In this document: piece by piece, positions 1 to 6,062 of the stretch
Layout of the letters: the number at the start of each line of letters is the position of its first letter
Position numbering within the stretch: the first letter of the stretch is position 1
Assembly: GCA_023384315.1 (NCBI GenBank)
Contig: JAHDWY010000196.1
Span: 1 to 7,629, forward strand
Direction of reading: 5' to 3'
Length of the DNA stretch: 7,629 bases
Source of the DNA: Candidatus Hydrogenedentota bacterium
GTDB taxonomy: Bacteria; Hydrogenedentota; Hydrogenedentia; Hydrogenedentales; SLHB01
Notes under the pieces: generated by a model
Database searches by the model: none
What the model saw: the letters and a program-made list of their open reading frames with translations, nothing else
What the model was told of the DNA's origin: nothing
Program-made: the position numbers and the translations under genes

Positions 1-2
1 CG

Positions 3-170
3 CGCGTCGGCACGGACCACGCTATTGCGTTCGCGCGACGCATGACTGCGGTAGCGGACGACCGCGAAGAGCCGGGCAAGGTCACCCTGCACGTCCTTCC
101 GACAAAGGGCCACAGCAGCACCAACGAGTGGCACGAATGTGCGGCCGAGTGGATTCTCGATCTGAAGTAA
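3..170 (+). CDS. C-terminal end of a probable alpha/beta hydrolase (partial)
   Basis: This is the last 55 residues of a protein whose start lies left of the window; the frame opens at base 3 and stops at TAA 168-170. The tail has a layout I associate with alpha/beta-hydrolase C-termini of the esterase or dienelactone-hydrolase kind. A Gly-Thr-Asp segment (residues 3-5 of the fragment) is followed by a helix, then a beta strand (VTLHVLP), then Gly-His at 36-37, where the catalytic histidine usually sits, and a final amphipathic helix ending in WILDLK. The nucleophile serine and most of the core are outside the window, so substrate and localisation cannot be judged. The promoter of the next gene begins about 15 bp after the stop, so the two are probably separate transcription units. 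The hydrolase assignment rests on motif spacing only. Confidence 0.5.
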   Translation, partial: RVGTDHAIAFARRMTAVADDREEPGKVTLHVLPTKGHSSTNEWHECAAEWILDLK

Positions 171-185
171 TGGCGTCGTGCTGAA

Positions 186-214
186 TTGCGTGGCTGGTTT
201 CCGGCATCTATACT
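186..214 (+). promoter_or_regulatory. Sigma-70-type promoter for the Gfo/Idh/MocA gene
   Basis: A -35-like TTGCGT (186-191) and a -10-like TATACT (209-214) are separated by exactly 17 bp. The -35 matches TTGACA at four of six positions and the -10 matches TATAAT at five of six. Transcription would start near 220 and give a leader of about 105 nt that carries the whole 9-bp tandem repeat array and the ribosome binding site. The position between the hydrolase stop and the oxidoreductase start fits. The call is by eye only. TATAAC hexamers inside repeat units at 266-271 and 284-289 resemble -10 boxes but have no convincing -35 partner. Confidence 0.5.
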
Positions 215-252
215 TGCTTTACACATGATGGCGCGCCGTCAACGGGTCCAAG

Positions 253-315
253 CGTCCATATCGTCTATAACGTCCATATCGTCTATAACGTCCATATCGT
301 CCATATCGTCCATGA
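253..315 (+). repeat. Seven-unit 9-bp tandem repeat in the 5' leader
   Basis: Seven contiguous 9-bp units run head to tail. The pattern is A B A B A A A', where A is CGTCCATAT, B is CGTCTATAA and A' is CGTCCATGA. The units begin at 253, 262, 271, 280, 289, 298 and 307. The AB alternation gives a partial 18-bp higher-order period. The array lies between the probable promoter and the ribosome binding site, and its last unit runs into the GAGGAG of that site, so the array ends where the translation signal begins. Units have no spacers, so this is a short tandem repeat and not a CRISPR. Both strands read as repetitive open frames (Ser/Ile-rich on plus, Asp/Met-rich on minus), but neither resembles a real protein. 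Confidence 0.95.
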
Positions 316-319
316 GGAG
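314..319 (+). promoter_or_regulatory. Ribosome binding site of the Gfo/Idh/MocA gene
   Basis: GAGGAG sits 6 nt upstream of the ATG at 326 and fixes the start. Its first two bases are also the last two bases of the final 9-bp repeat unit, so the tandem array abuts and slightly overlaps the translation signal. Confidence 0.75.
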
Positions 320-325
320 ACCCCC

Positions 326-1687
326 ATGCCCTTCACGCGCAGACAATTTCTGGGAACGACGGCAAACGCCGCGATGGCGGCAGGCCTGATGACGCGCTCT
401 TCCGTATTCGGTGCGAACGATCGCATCGGCGTCTGCTGCGTGGGCGTGCACGGGCGTGGCGGCAACCACATCCGTAATTTCTTGACCGGCGGCGACTCGG
501 ACGTCGTCGCCTTGTGCGACGTGGATCGGAACGTATTGGAAGCGCGCGCCAATCAGATCCAGGAGCACACGGGGAAGCGGCCCAAGACGTATACGGACAT
601 GCGCGAAGCCTTCGCCGATCCCGGCGTGGACGTGGCAAGCATCGCCACGCCGAACCATTGGCACACGCTCGCGGCCATGTGGGCTATCGAGGCGGGTAAG
701 GACGTTTATGTGGAGAAACCCCTCTCACACAACGTCTGGGAAGGCCGGCAACTGGCGCGCCTCGCGGCGAAATCGGATCGCATCGTGCAACACGGCACAC
801 AGAACCGGTCCATCCCGAGCTGGCAATGGGCCATTCAACGCATGCGCGACGGAATCATCGGCGACATCTTTTTGGCGCGCGCGCTTTGCTACAAGGAGCG
901 CGATGACATCGGCAGGGGCGAGGAAGTGACAGCGCCGGAGTTCCTGGACTATTCGTTGTGGCAGGGACCGCGACCCGAGCGGCCGTACCTTCGAAGAAAG
1001 CCCGGCACGGGCAATCCCGACCGCCATGCGATTGACGATGGCGTCGGCGGATTGTTCATCCACTACAACTGGCACTGGTTCTGGGATTACGGCAATGGGG
1101 ACATCGGGAATCAGGGCGTCCATCAGATGGACGTGGCAACGTGGGCCTTGGACAAGGGACTGCCATGCACCGTATATAGCGCGGGCGGCCGCTACGGATA
1201 CGAGGACGACGGGGAAACGCCCAACACCATGAGCACGACGTTCACCTACGACGACGGCACGACCCTCGAGTTCGCCGTTCGCGGACGCGCGACCAATGCA
1301 GAGGGACCGGTCACTATCGGCAATCTGTTCTACGGTTCCGGCGGCTGGGGCTATATCGCCGAATGGAAGGTCGGGTTCTACGATCAAGGCGGGAAGCTCA
1401 TCGAGGAAGTGCCCGAGTTTCCGGCACCCGAAGAAGGGCGGCCAGACATCCAATACGCACGTTTTCTCCAAGCTGTCCGCAGCCGCGACAAGGGCGACAT
1501 CCCCGCGACGGCCGAGCAGGGGCACATCTCGTCGGCCCATTGCCACCTCGCGAACATCAGTTATCGCCTGGGCCGATCGTTGACCTTTGATCCCGGTCAG
1601 GAGACGTTTGTTGGTGACACCGAGGCGGATGCATTGTTGAAAGACGAGTACCGACCCGGGTTTGATGTCCCTGTGGTGGAGGCGTGA
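326..1687 (+). CDS. Tat-exported Gfo/Idh/MocA family oxidoreductase
   Basis: This 453-residue protein is a probable NAD(P)-dependent oxidoreductase acting on a sugar or polyol, located outside the cytoplasmic membrane. The N-terminus has a twin-arginine signal: T4-R5-R6-Q7-F8-L9 followed by an Ala-rich stretch, with a plausible cleavage near residue 30. A Rossmann domain follows, with a glycine-rich loop (G40, G43, G45, G46) and acidic residues D65 and D67 after beta-2. The family's ATPNHWHT segment is at 108-114 and the EKP motif at 130-132, whose lysine is the usual catalytic or cofactor-contacting residue. The C-terminal domain has the GD..GNQGVHQMD signature at 258-269 (D259, H266, D269). 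Length is normal for the exported subfamily. The start is supported by GAGGAG (314-319), 6 nt before ATG, and by the Tat motif directly after it. Substrate is unknown. Tat export of the folded protein would allow the cofactor to be carried out already bound, as known for Zymomonas glucose-fructose oxidoreductase. Confidence 0.93.
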   Translation: MPFTRRQFLGTTANAAMAAGLMTRSSVFGANDRIGVCCVGVHGRGGNHIRNFLTGGDSDVVALCDVDRNVLEARANQIQEHTGKRPKTYTDMREAFADPGVDVASIATPNHWHTLAAMWAIEAGKDVYVEKPLSHNVWEGRQLARLAAKSDRIVQHGTQNRSIPSWQWAIQRMRDGIIGDIFLARALCYKERDDIGRGEEVTAPEFLDYSLWQGPRPERPYLRRKPGTGNPDRHAIDDGVGGLFIHYNWHWFWDYGNGDIGNQGVHQMDVATWALDKGLPCTVYSAGGRYGYEDDGETPNTMSTTFTYDDGTTLEFAVRGRATNAEGPVTIGNLFYGSGGWGYIAEWKVGFYDQGGKLIEEVPEFPAPEEGRPDIQYARFLQAVRSRDKGDIPATAEQGHISSAHCHLANISYRLGRSLTFDPGQETFVGDTEADALLKDEYRPGFDVPVVEA

Positions 1688-1783
1688 TCAACGCGAAGCC
1701 GGTGCTGATTGGTAAACGGAAGTCTCGCGCCTAACGCACGAAGAACATCCCCCTTGATCCCCCTTCGAAGGGGGAGTCCGCCG

Positions 1784-1798
1784 CAACGCTTCGCGTTG
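1784..1798. repeat. Small hairpin inside the element spacer (left)
   Basis: CAACGC and GCGTTG form a 6-bp stem with a TTC loop. It lies 8 bp inside the left arm of the large inverted repeat, so in a cruciform or RNA fold it would be a side hairpin on the main stem. Confidence 0.6.
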
Positions 1799-1841
1799 TG
1801 AAACTTTCCGGTAGACGCCTTTGAACAATCCGATGCACACA

Positions 1842-1856
1842 CGTCGTAGTACGACG
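1842..1856. repeat. Small hairpin inside the element spacer (right)
   Basis: CGTCGT and ACGACG form a 6-bp stem with an AGT loop, or a 7-bp near-palindrome around a central G. It lies 14 bp inside the right arm, so each end of the spacer carries one short hairpin. Confidence 0.6.
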
Positions 1857-2041
1857 ATGATGCACGACATTCCCCCTTCGAAGGGGGATCAAGGGGGATG
1901 TTCTTACTCGTGAAGCACCGACATGCCGAAGTGCGTGCGAGATCCGGAAGCGACCTGAAGTTTGCGTTGTGGGCTTGGGGATGGCAGGATGCTTCCCGTG
2001 CCATTTGAGGAAGAACTTCTGACAACGAGAGTATTTGAACC

Positions 2042-3241
2042 ATGATTACTACCGATGCACGGACCGAGATTCTGAAACGCGGCAAGACTTCCCTCGCGTG
2101 GGAAGGCGAACCGCTCCTGGGCGGCACCTACGGCGAAGAGGAGATCGAAGCGGCGGTGGCCGCCATGCGCGAATCCATGACGCCAAGCGTGGGGTTTGGA
2201 TTCTCCGCGCCGCCGATTCCGGATTTCGAGAAGGCCTTCGCCGAGTACTGCGGCACGAAGCATGCCGTCGCCTTGAACAGCGCGGGTCCCGGTCTTGATA
2301 TGGCCATGCGCTATCTGCAACTGCAACCCGGCGACGAAGTGATCGTGCCGGCCGTCAACTTTGTCGCGTCGCCCTTGGCGGTGATGGGCGCGGGCGGCCA
2401 GATCGTGTGGGGCGAGGTGGATCCCGTAACGCTGCAGCTCGATCCCAACGACGTGGAGAAACGCGTCACCCCACGCACGCGCGCCATTTTTCCTGTGCAT
2501 ATGAACGGTCTCGCCGCGCCGATGGACGACTACTTCGAGATCGCCGAGCGCCATCCCCACGAGAAGCACGGACCCCTGGTCGTCATCGGCGACGCGGCCC
2601 GCGCCACCGGCGGTTCGTACAAAGGCGAGAAGATCGGGAAGCGGGGGTTCATGACCGTGTTCTCCTTCCACACGATGAAAAACATGTGCACCCTCGGCGA
2701 AGGCGGCATGGTCACAACGGATGATGACGACGCAGCCGCGTTCTGCCGGTCGTCACGCTTCTATGGTATGGATACGGATGTGTGGGGCACGTCGAACGTG
2801 ATGACGAAGGTGCAGGCCGCGGTCGGATTGGTGCAGCTCAGCAAGCTGGACAGTTTCATCGAATCCCGACGCCGTCTTGCCAAGCGCCGCGACGAATTGC
2901 TCGAGGGCATTGACGAGATCACGCTGCCATTTGAACCCGATGATTGCGAGCACAGCTATTACCTCTACACGATTCTCGTGAAACCCGAGTGGCAAGGCGA
3001 GAAGCGCGACCAGATCATGAAGATGCTGGACGACGAGCATAACATCAAATGCGTGGTCGCCAACCCGCCCGTCTACGAGAAACGCAAGCTCCTCGCCGAT
3101 CACACCAAGGGCCAGCGCCTGCCGCTCTCCGAAGAACTCGGCCGTCGCTTGTTCTGCGTCCCCATCCACCCCGCCATGAGCGACGACGATAATGAATATA
3201 TCTGCGCCGCGCTCATCGACTGTATCGAGAAGCTGCGGTAG
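2042..3241 (+). CDS. DegT/DnrJ/EryC1/StrS family PLP-dependent aminotransferase
   Basis: This 399-residue cytoplasmic fold-type I PLP enzyme has the length typical of its family, whose members usually transfer an amino group to a keto-sugar nucleotide or act as related dehydratases. Visible landmarks are the N-terminal LLGGTYGEEEIEAAVAAM helix (25-42), the cofactor-phosphate region NSAGPGLDMAM (79-89), the GDAARATGGSYKG segment with D184 expected to contact the PLP ring, and the Schiff-base lysine K213 in FSFHTMKN with GEGGMVTT after it (219-226). The QAAVGLVQLSKLD helix (258-270) and the C-terminal small domain with HSYYLY (304-309) are also as expected. No catalytic residue appears missing. 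The ATG at 2042 is the first in frame; only a weak CGAGAG 10 nt upstream supports it. The substrate cannot be read from the sequence. The preceding oxidoreductase is a Tat substrate and 354 bp away, so a joint pathway is doubtful. The gene converges with the sigma-fusion gene, stop codons 8 bp apart. Confidence 0.93.
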   Translation: MITTDARTEILKRGKTSLAWEGEPLLGGTYGEEEIEAAVAAMRESMTPSVGFGFSAPPIPDFEKAFAEYCGTKHAVALNSAGPGLDMAMRYLQLQPGDEVIVPAVNFVASPLAVMGAGGQIVWGEVDPVTLQLDPNDVEKRVTPRTRAIFPVHMNGLAAPMDDYFEIAERHPHEKHGPLVVIGDAARATGGSYKGEKIGKRGFMTVFSFHTMKNMCTLGEGGMVTTDDDDAAAFCRSSRFYGMDTDVWGTSNVMTKVQAAVGLVQLSKLDSFIESRRRLAKRRDELLEGIDEITLPFEPDDCEHSYYLYTILVKPEWQGEKRDQIMKMLDDEHNIKCVVANPPVYEKRKLLADHTKGQRLPLSEELGRRLFCVPIHPAMSDDDNEYICAALIDCIEKLR

Positions 3242-3249
3242 GGGGAGTC

Positions 3250-5925
3250 TTATCGTGCGTCTTCCTCTTGTGAGGTGACTCGCAGGGTAAGCGTTCCGAT
3301 ATCGATGATCGAGGTCGGATAGACTTCGGCAGGGGCCGCATCTGAATGGTACTGCCGCGTGTTGGTCGAGTAGACAGCGACAGACATTTCTCCAGCGACG
3401 GCAGGGAAACCATGGGCAAAGGCAAAGTGGCCGTCGCCATCGGTAGTCCCAGATATGAACACGCGGTTAGTCTGTTGTCCGTAGGTGCGTGTGGAGAAAT
3501 CCTCGGACTCGAAGGTTACTGCAACGCGCGTGTTTGCTGCGGGTGTCCCATCGGGGTAGACGACGGTGCCTTCGATTCCGCCGCTCTGGTAGAGGACGAG
3601 CGTTTCTTCCGGGTAGACGACGCCGGGTTCGCCCGCGATCGTTTCGGTTTCGGTCCGGAGATATCCCTCTTTCTCAACCACGATACGGGCATCGTGGTAC
3701 GGGGCGAAGCCGTGCCAGCCGCAGCGGCCTTCCTCGTCCAATGCGCCGGGGACCGAGCTGGGGTCGTAATTCACGTCCGCGTCGGTGATGGGATTGCCTT
3801 CCACGTCCACTACTCGCGCTGACAACGCAAATGGATCGGGCAATTCAAAGTCGAGTTCCAGCGTTTCGCCCGCCGCCCACGTGACCTTCTGTCCCAGGGC
3901 CGCTTTCTCAGTTCCCTCGTCGACGCCGTTGTACCGCGGCCAGATCAGGTAGGTACCCGGATCGGCTATCGAGATATCGTAGCGGCCGGTGACCGGATCG
4001 GGCGACGCCCATGAATGGGAACCGCCGTCAATGCGCTCGTTGGCCACAAGAACGGTGTCAAGCGGTTTGCCGAATTGCCGCCCGCGGACCACGCCGGTGA
4101 TGCGCATGAGATCGACGTCCATCGGAATCACGCCGTCCCACGAGATACTCTGCCCCGGCGCGACAGGACCAAGATGAAACGTCCCCACCTTCTCCGATGT
4201 CGGATCATCGGGGTCTCCGACGCGTCGCCAGGCGTCGAGCACGAAGTCCGGCCCGGGCGCAAAGGATTCGAAGGAGAAACGCCCATCCCCCCCGCTCTTG
4301 GCCGAATGAATGTAGCCCATGCCGATTTCGAAGGCATTTTGGGATTGAACCTGTTTCGCATAGTCCGGCGTCTCGCCTGGCATCGGGTAACGGCACGTGA
4401 GACTCAGATGCAAGTCCGCTGCCGGTGCGCCATCGCTCCACGTGAGCCGTCCGGCCAAGGAGGCCGGTTGCTGCATCGTAAGGCTGATCTCTTCGTCCAT
4501 ACCCACGGGCACGGAGTGAAACAGCGTCTCCTTGTCGTCCTCTGCACTGACGACAAACCCCGCGGAACCGGGCTTGTCAATCCCGAGGACAAACCGCCCA
4601 TCCTCATCGGTGGCGGTGAAGAGATAAGGGAGGCTCGACGTGTTCGCAGAACGGCAATTCACGACCGCGGATGCCACCGGGGCGCCACCCGGCGTGAGCA
4701 CGCGCCCCTGCACGGTTGCGCCCGGGGACAGGGTAAACGCAACGTCGTCGAGGGTCTCGCCATATCGGATCGATACCCGCTTACCCACGGTAGCGTAGCC
4801 CGGTGCGGACGCGCTTACGTCAGCAAAGACAAGCCGATCGTAGGGCGGACTGTGTTTAAAGCCGGTGAAGGAGTAGTGGCCCGCATCGTCCGTTTCGGTT
4901 AACCAAGCTCGGATGCCGCGGTAGTCGTATCCGCTCGCCCACGTGATGAGAGCGACGTTCGCGCCGATGATGGGATAGCCGCCTTCATCAATCACGAAGC
5001 CACTCAGCGTCGCGTCTTGTGGTGTCTCTTCCTGTGTTGCAGGGACAGCCACAGACGGCGGCGCTGAAGGTGATTGAGAAGTATGCGCGTGGTTGAGGGG
5101 CGGAGTTGCGGTGTCGATATCGACGGACTTCTCTTCGATTCGAGATTCATCGGCGACGCGCCCGGGGGGCGTGTAGCCATCTCCACCACCAAGGTATGCG
5201 ATCGCTCCAACAATGGCGATCAATGAAGCAACGCCAAAACCCACCTTCGCCGCGAGCCATCCGGAAATGGCAGTGCCGCCCACGGATGCCACCCCAGGGC
5301 GCGCAAGCGCCAACTTGGCCACCGCCGCGGTCAGTCCCGCCGGCGCGGCCGTCGCACTTTCGCCCTCGAGAATACTCGCGAGCGCGACTACCCCGACGGC
5401 GATCCCGCGCTTTTGGAGTGTTTCGCGGATTCGTCCGACCCCTTGATCGATCCGATACCGCACGGTGGATTCCGATACGCCGAGAATCCCCGCGATTTCA
5501 TTGTGAGTCTTACCCTCCAGAAAACGTTGTATGACGGCGAAACGGATGGGATCGGGCAGCGCCGCAATCGCTTCGTCCACTTCGGCAAGCACATCGTCCG
5601 GGGACGGCTCCACCGGCACATTCGCCGCTTCTGCATAGCGGGCTTCGCGCTCACTGCGCCGCCGTTCCGACTTTGCTTTGTCGAGGCTCCGGCGAAACGC
5701 GACGGTATGGAGCCAAGGCGCCAGGGAACCGTCGACCCGAACCCGCGCGTCGAGCAGTTCGACAAAGCATTCCTGGGTCGCATCTTCCGCGTCCGCGGCA
5801 TTGCCGAGGACCCGCTTGCACGTGGCGTAGACCATGCCCGAGTGGCGCAACACCAGTTCCATAAATGCATCCGCATCGTGGCGCGTTTTCCACAGCTCCC
5901 AGAGTGTTGCGTCGTTGGTTTGCAT
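3250..5925 (-). CDS. ECF-like sigma factor fused to a TM segment and about six carboxypeptidase-regulatory-like beta domains
   Basis: This 891-residue fusion protein starts with sigma region 2 (about 17-85: VYATCKRVLGNAADAEDATQ, then WLHTVAFRRSLDKA). Sigma region 4 follows (about 123-172: LPDPIRFAVIQRFLEGKTHNEIAGILGVSESTV), a helix-turn-helix that would bind the -35 element. An Ala/Gly-rich linker leads to one hydrophobic segment at about 226-246. Beyond a Pro/Ser/Thr-rich stretch come about six beta-sandwich units beginning near 305, 403, 488, 607, 699 and 782. Several carry the G.V.D..G.P...A.V and DGRF/DGHF pattern of carboxypeptidase regulatory-like domains. The sigma part must be cytoplasmic, so with one membrane pass the beta domains lie outside. 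The ATG at 5925 is chosen over an in-frame ATG at 6024: AAGG lies 8 nt upstream, sigma homology starts just after, and the longer form would run through the terminator at 5986-6037. The -10-like TAGAAT (5955-5960, minus strand) lacks a clear -35. No separate anti-sigma gene is visible. Confidence 0.9.
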   Translation of the reverse strand: MQTNDATLWELWKTRHDADAFMELVLRHSGMVYATCKRVLGNAADAEDATQECFVELLDARVRVDGSLAPWLHTVAFRRSLDKAKSERRRSEREARYAEAANVPVEPSPDDVLAEVDEAIAALPDPIRFAVIQRFLEGKTHNEIAGILGVSESTVRYRIDQGVGRIRETLQKRGIAVGVVALASILEGESATAAPAGLTAAVAKLALARPGVASVGGTAISGWLAAKVGFGVASLIAIVGAIAYLGGGDGYTPPGRVADESRIEEKSVDIDTATPPLNHAHTSQSPSAPPSVAVPATQEETPQDATLSGFVIDEGGYPIIGANVALITWASGYDYRGIRAWLTETDDAGHYSFTGFKHSPPYDRLVFADVSASAPGYATVGKRVSIRYGETLDDVAFTLSPGATVQGRVLTPGGAPVASAVVNCRSANTSSLPYLFTATDEDGRFVLGIDKPGSAGFVVSAEDDKETLFHSVPVGMDEEISLTMQQPASLAGRLTWSDGAPAADLHLSLTCRYPMPGETPDYAKQVQSQNAFEIGMGYIHSAKSGGDGRFSFESFAPGPDFVLDAWRRVGDPDDPTSEKVGTFHLGPVAPGQSISWDGVIPMDVDLMRITGVVRGRQFGKPLDTVLVANERIDGGSHSWASPDPVTGRYDISIADPGTYLIWPRYNGVDEGTEKAALGQKVTWAAGETLELDFELPDPFALSARVVDVEGNPITDADVNYDPSSVPGALDEEGRCGWHGFAPYHDARIVVEKEGYLRTETETIAGEPGVVYPEETLVLYQSGGIEGTVVYPDGTPAANTRVAVTFESEDFSTRTYGQQTNRVFISGTTDGDGHFAFAHGFPAVAGEMSVAVYSTNTRQYHSDAAPAEVYPTSIIDIGTLTLRVTSQEEDAR

Positions 5926-5933
5926 GAGTGTCG

Positions 5934-5939
5934 CCTTTC
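5934..5939 (-). promoter_or_regulatory. Ribosome binding site deciding the sigma-fusion start
   Basis: On the minus strand GAAAGG ends 8 nt before the ATG at 5923-5925. It supports the 891-residue form. The longer in-frame start at 6024 sits inside the stem of the upstream terminator. Confidence 0.55.
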
Positions 5940-5985
5940 GTCTCGTGCCGTTGCATTCTACCTCCATATCGACACGGCGCGGCCA

Positions 5986-6037
5986 AAAACGCAAAAGGCG
6001 CCCTGCGCGAACTGCGCGGGACACCTTTTGCGGTTTT
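5986..6037 (-). terminator. Rho-independent terminator of the small heat shock protein gene
   Basis: Bases 5986-6008 and 6014-6037 form a hairpin of about 22 pairs around the 5-nt loop 6009-6013. In minus-strand RNA there is one C-A mismatch, one bulged C and two G-U wobbles. The stem ends with four A-U pairs, and the 3' side finishes in a run of five U (5985-5989). It lies 25 bp after the stop of the Hsp20 gene and ahead of the sigma-fusion start, which separates the two transcription units. A plus-strand transcript would form a less stable version (A-C mismatches in place of G-U), so the minus strand is the likely functional direction. Confidence 0.85.
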
Positions 6038-6062
6038 ACGCTCTCTTGCGCGAATATTTGGA

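Larger units (their letters stand above)
1741..1905. repeat. REPIN-like / MITE-like element with perfect 35-bp inverted arms
   Basis: Bases 1741-1775 and 1871-1905 are exact reverse complements over 35 bp, with a 95-bp spacer (1776-1870). Each arm contains a perfect 18-bp palindrome, TCCCCCTTCGAAGGGGGA (1758-1775 and 1871-1888), plus an outer half-copy of the CCCCCTT motif. The similarity continues outward with a 3-nt offset: CACG at 1737-1740 faces CGTG at 1909-1912. Two palindromic units in opposite orientation around a short spacer is the architecture of REPIN/BIME elements. C-rich palindromes of this kind are, to my recollection, frequent dispersed intergenic repeats in several bacterial phyla. 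There is no internal gene and no obvious target-site duplication. Neither arm is followed by a T-run, so a standard terminator is unlikely. Calling it mobile is inference; the inverted repeat itself is plain in the sequence. Confidence 0.85.
1688..2041. other. 354-bp intergenic region containing a REPIN-like element
   Basis: There is no credible gene between the oxidoreductase stop and the aminotransferase start. About 50 bp of plain sequence (1688-1736) precede the inverted-repeat element at 1741-1905. The remaining 136 bp (1906-2041) form the upstream region of the aminotransferase. I found no convincing -35/-10 pair there and no strong Shine-Dalgarno. The best candidate is a weak CGAGAG at 2026-2031, 10 nt before the ATG. 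A minus-strand open frame spans the region, but its codons come from the repeat arms and it has no recognisable protein features. Confidence 0.7.

Noticed and set aside
253..315. CRISPR-like repeat or a short Ser/Ile-rich or Asp/Met-rich coding region
   Set aside because: The units are 9 bp, contiguous and without spacers, and the low-complexity peptides are a by-product of the repeat read on either strand. The leader context explains the array better.
725..1546. 273-residue minus-strand open frame
   Set aside because: It lies fully antisense to the well-supported Gfo/Idh/MocA gene and shows no recognisable protein features. Long shadow frames are expected in GC-rich sequence.
1741..1905. 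Intrinsic terminator of the Gfo/Idh/MocA gene
   Set aside because: The palindromes are strong, but neither is followed by a T-run and the paired inverted arms fit a mobile repeat better. A secondary effect on transcription is still possible.
1725..1920. Target-site duplication flanking the inverted-repeat element
   Set aside because: I compared the bases outside the two arms and found no matching direct repeat; only the inverted CACG/CGTG extension is present.
1597..2127. 176-residue minus-strand open frame across the intergenic region
   Set aside because: It overlaps the ends of two real genes and reads through both inverted arms, and its product has no family features.
326..3241. Amino-sugar biosynthesis operon of oxidoreductase plus aminotransferase
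   Set aside because: Such pairs are common, but here the oxidoreductase has a Tat export signal, and 354 bp with a repeat element separate the genes.
4015..4902. 295-residue plus-strand open frame
   Set aside because: It is antisense to the beta-domain part of the sigma fusion, whose repeat pattern is clear. The frame is rich in Arg/Gly without motifs.
5926..6024. Longer N-terminus of the sigma fusion starting at 6024
   Set aside because: The extra 33 residues run through the terminator hairpin, resemble no sigma family sequence and lack a ribosome binding site. The ATG at 5925 has one and starts right at the sigma homology.
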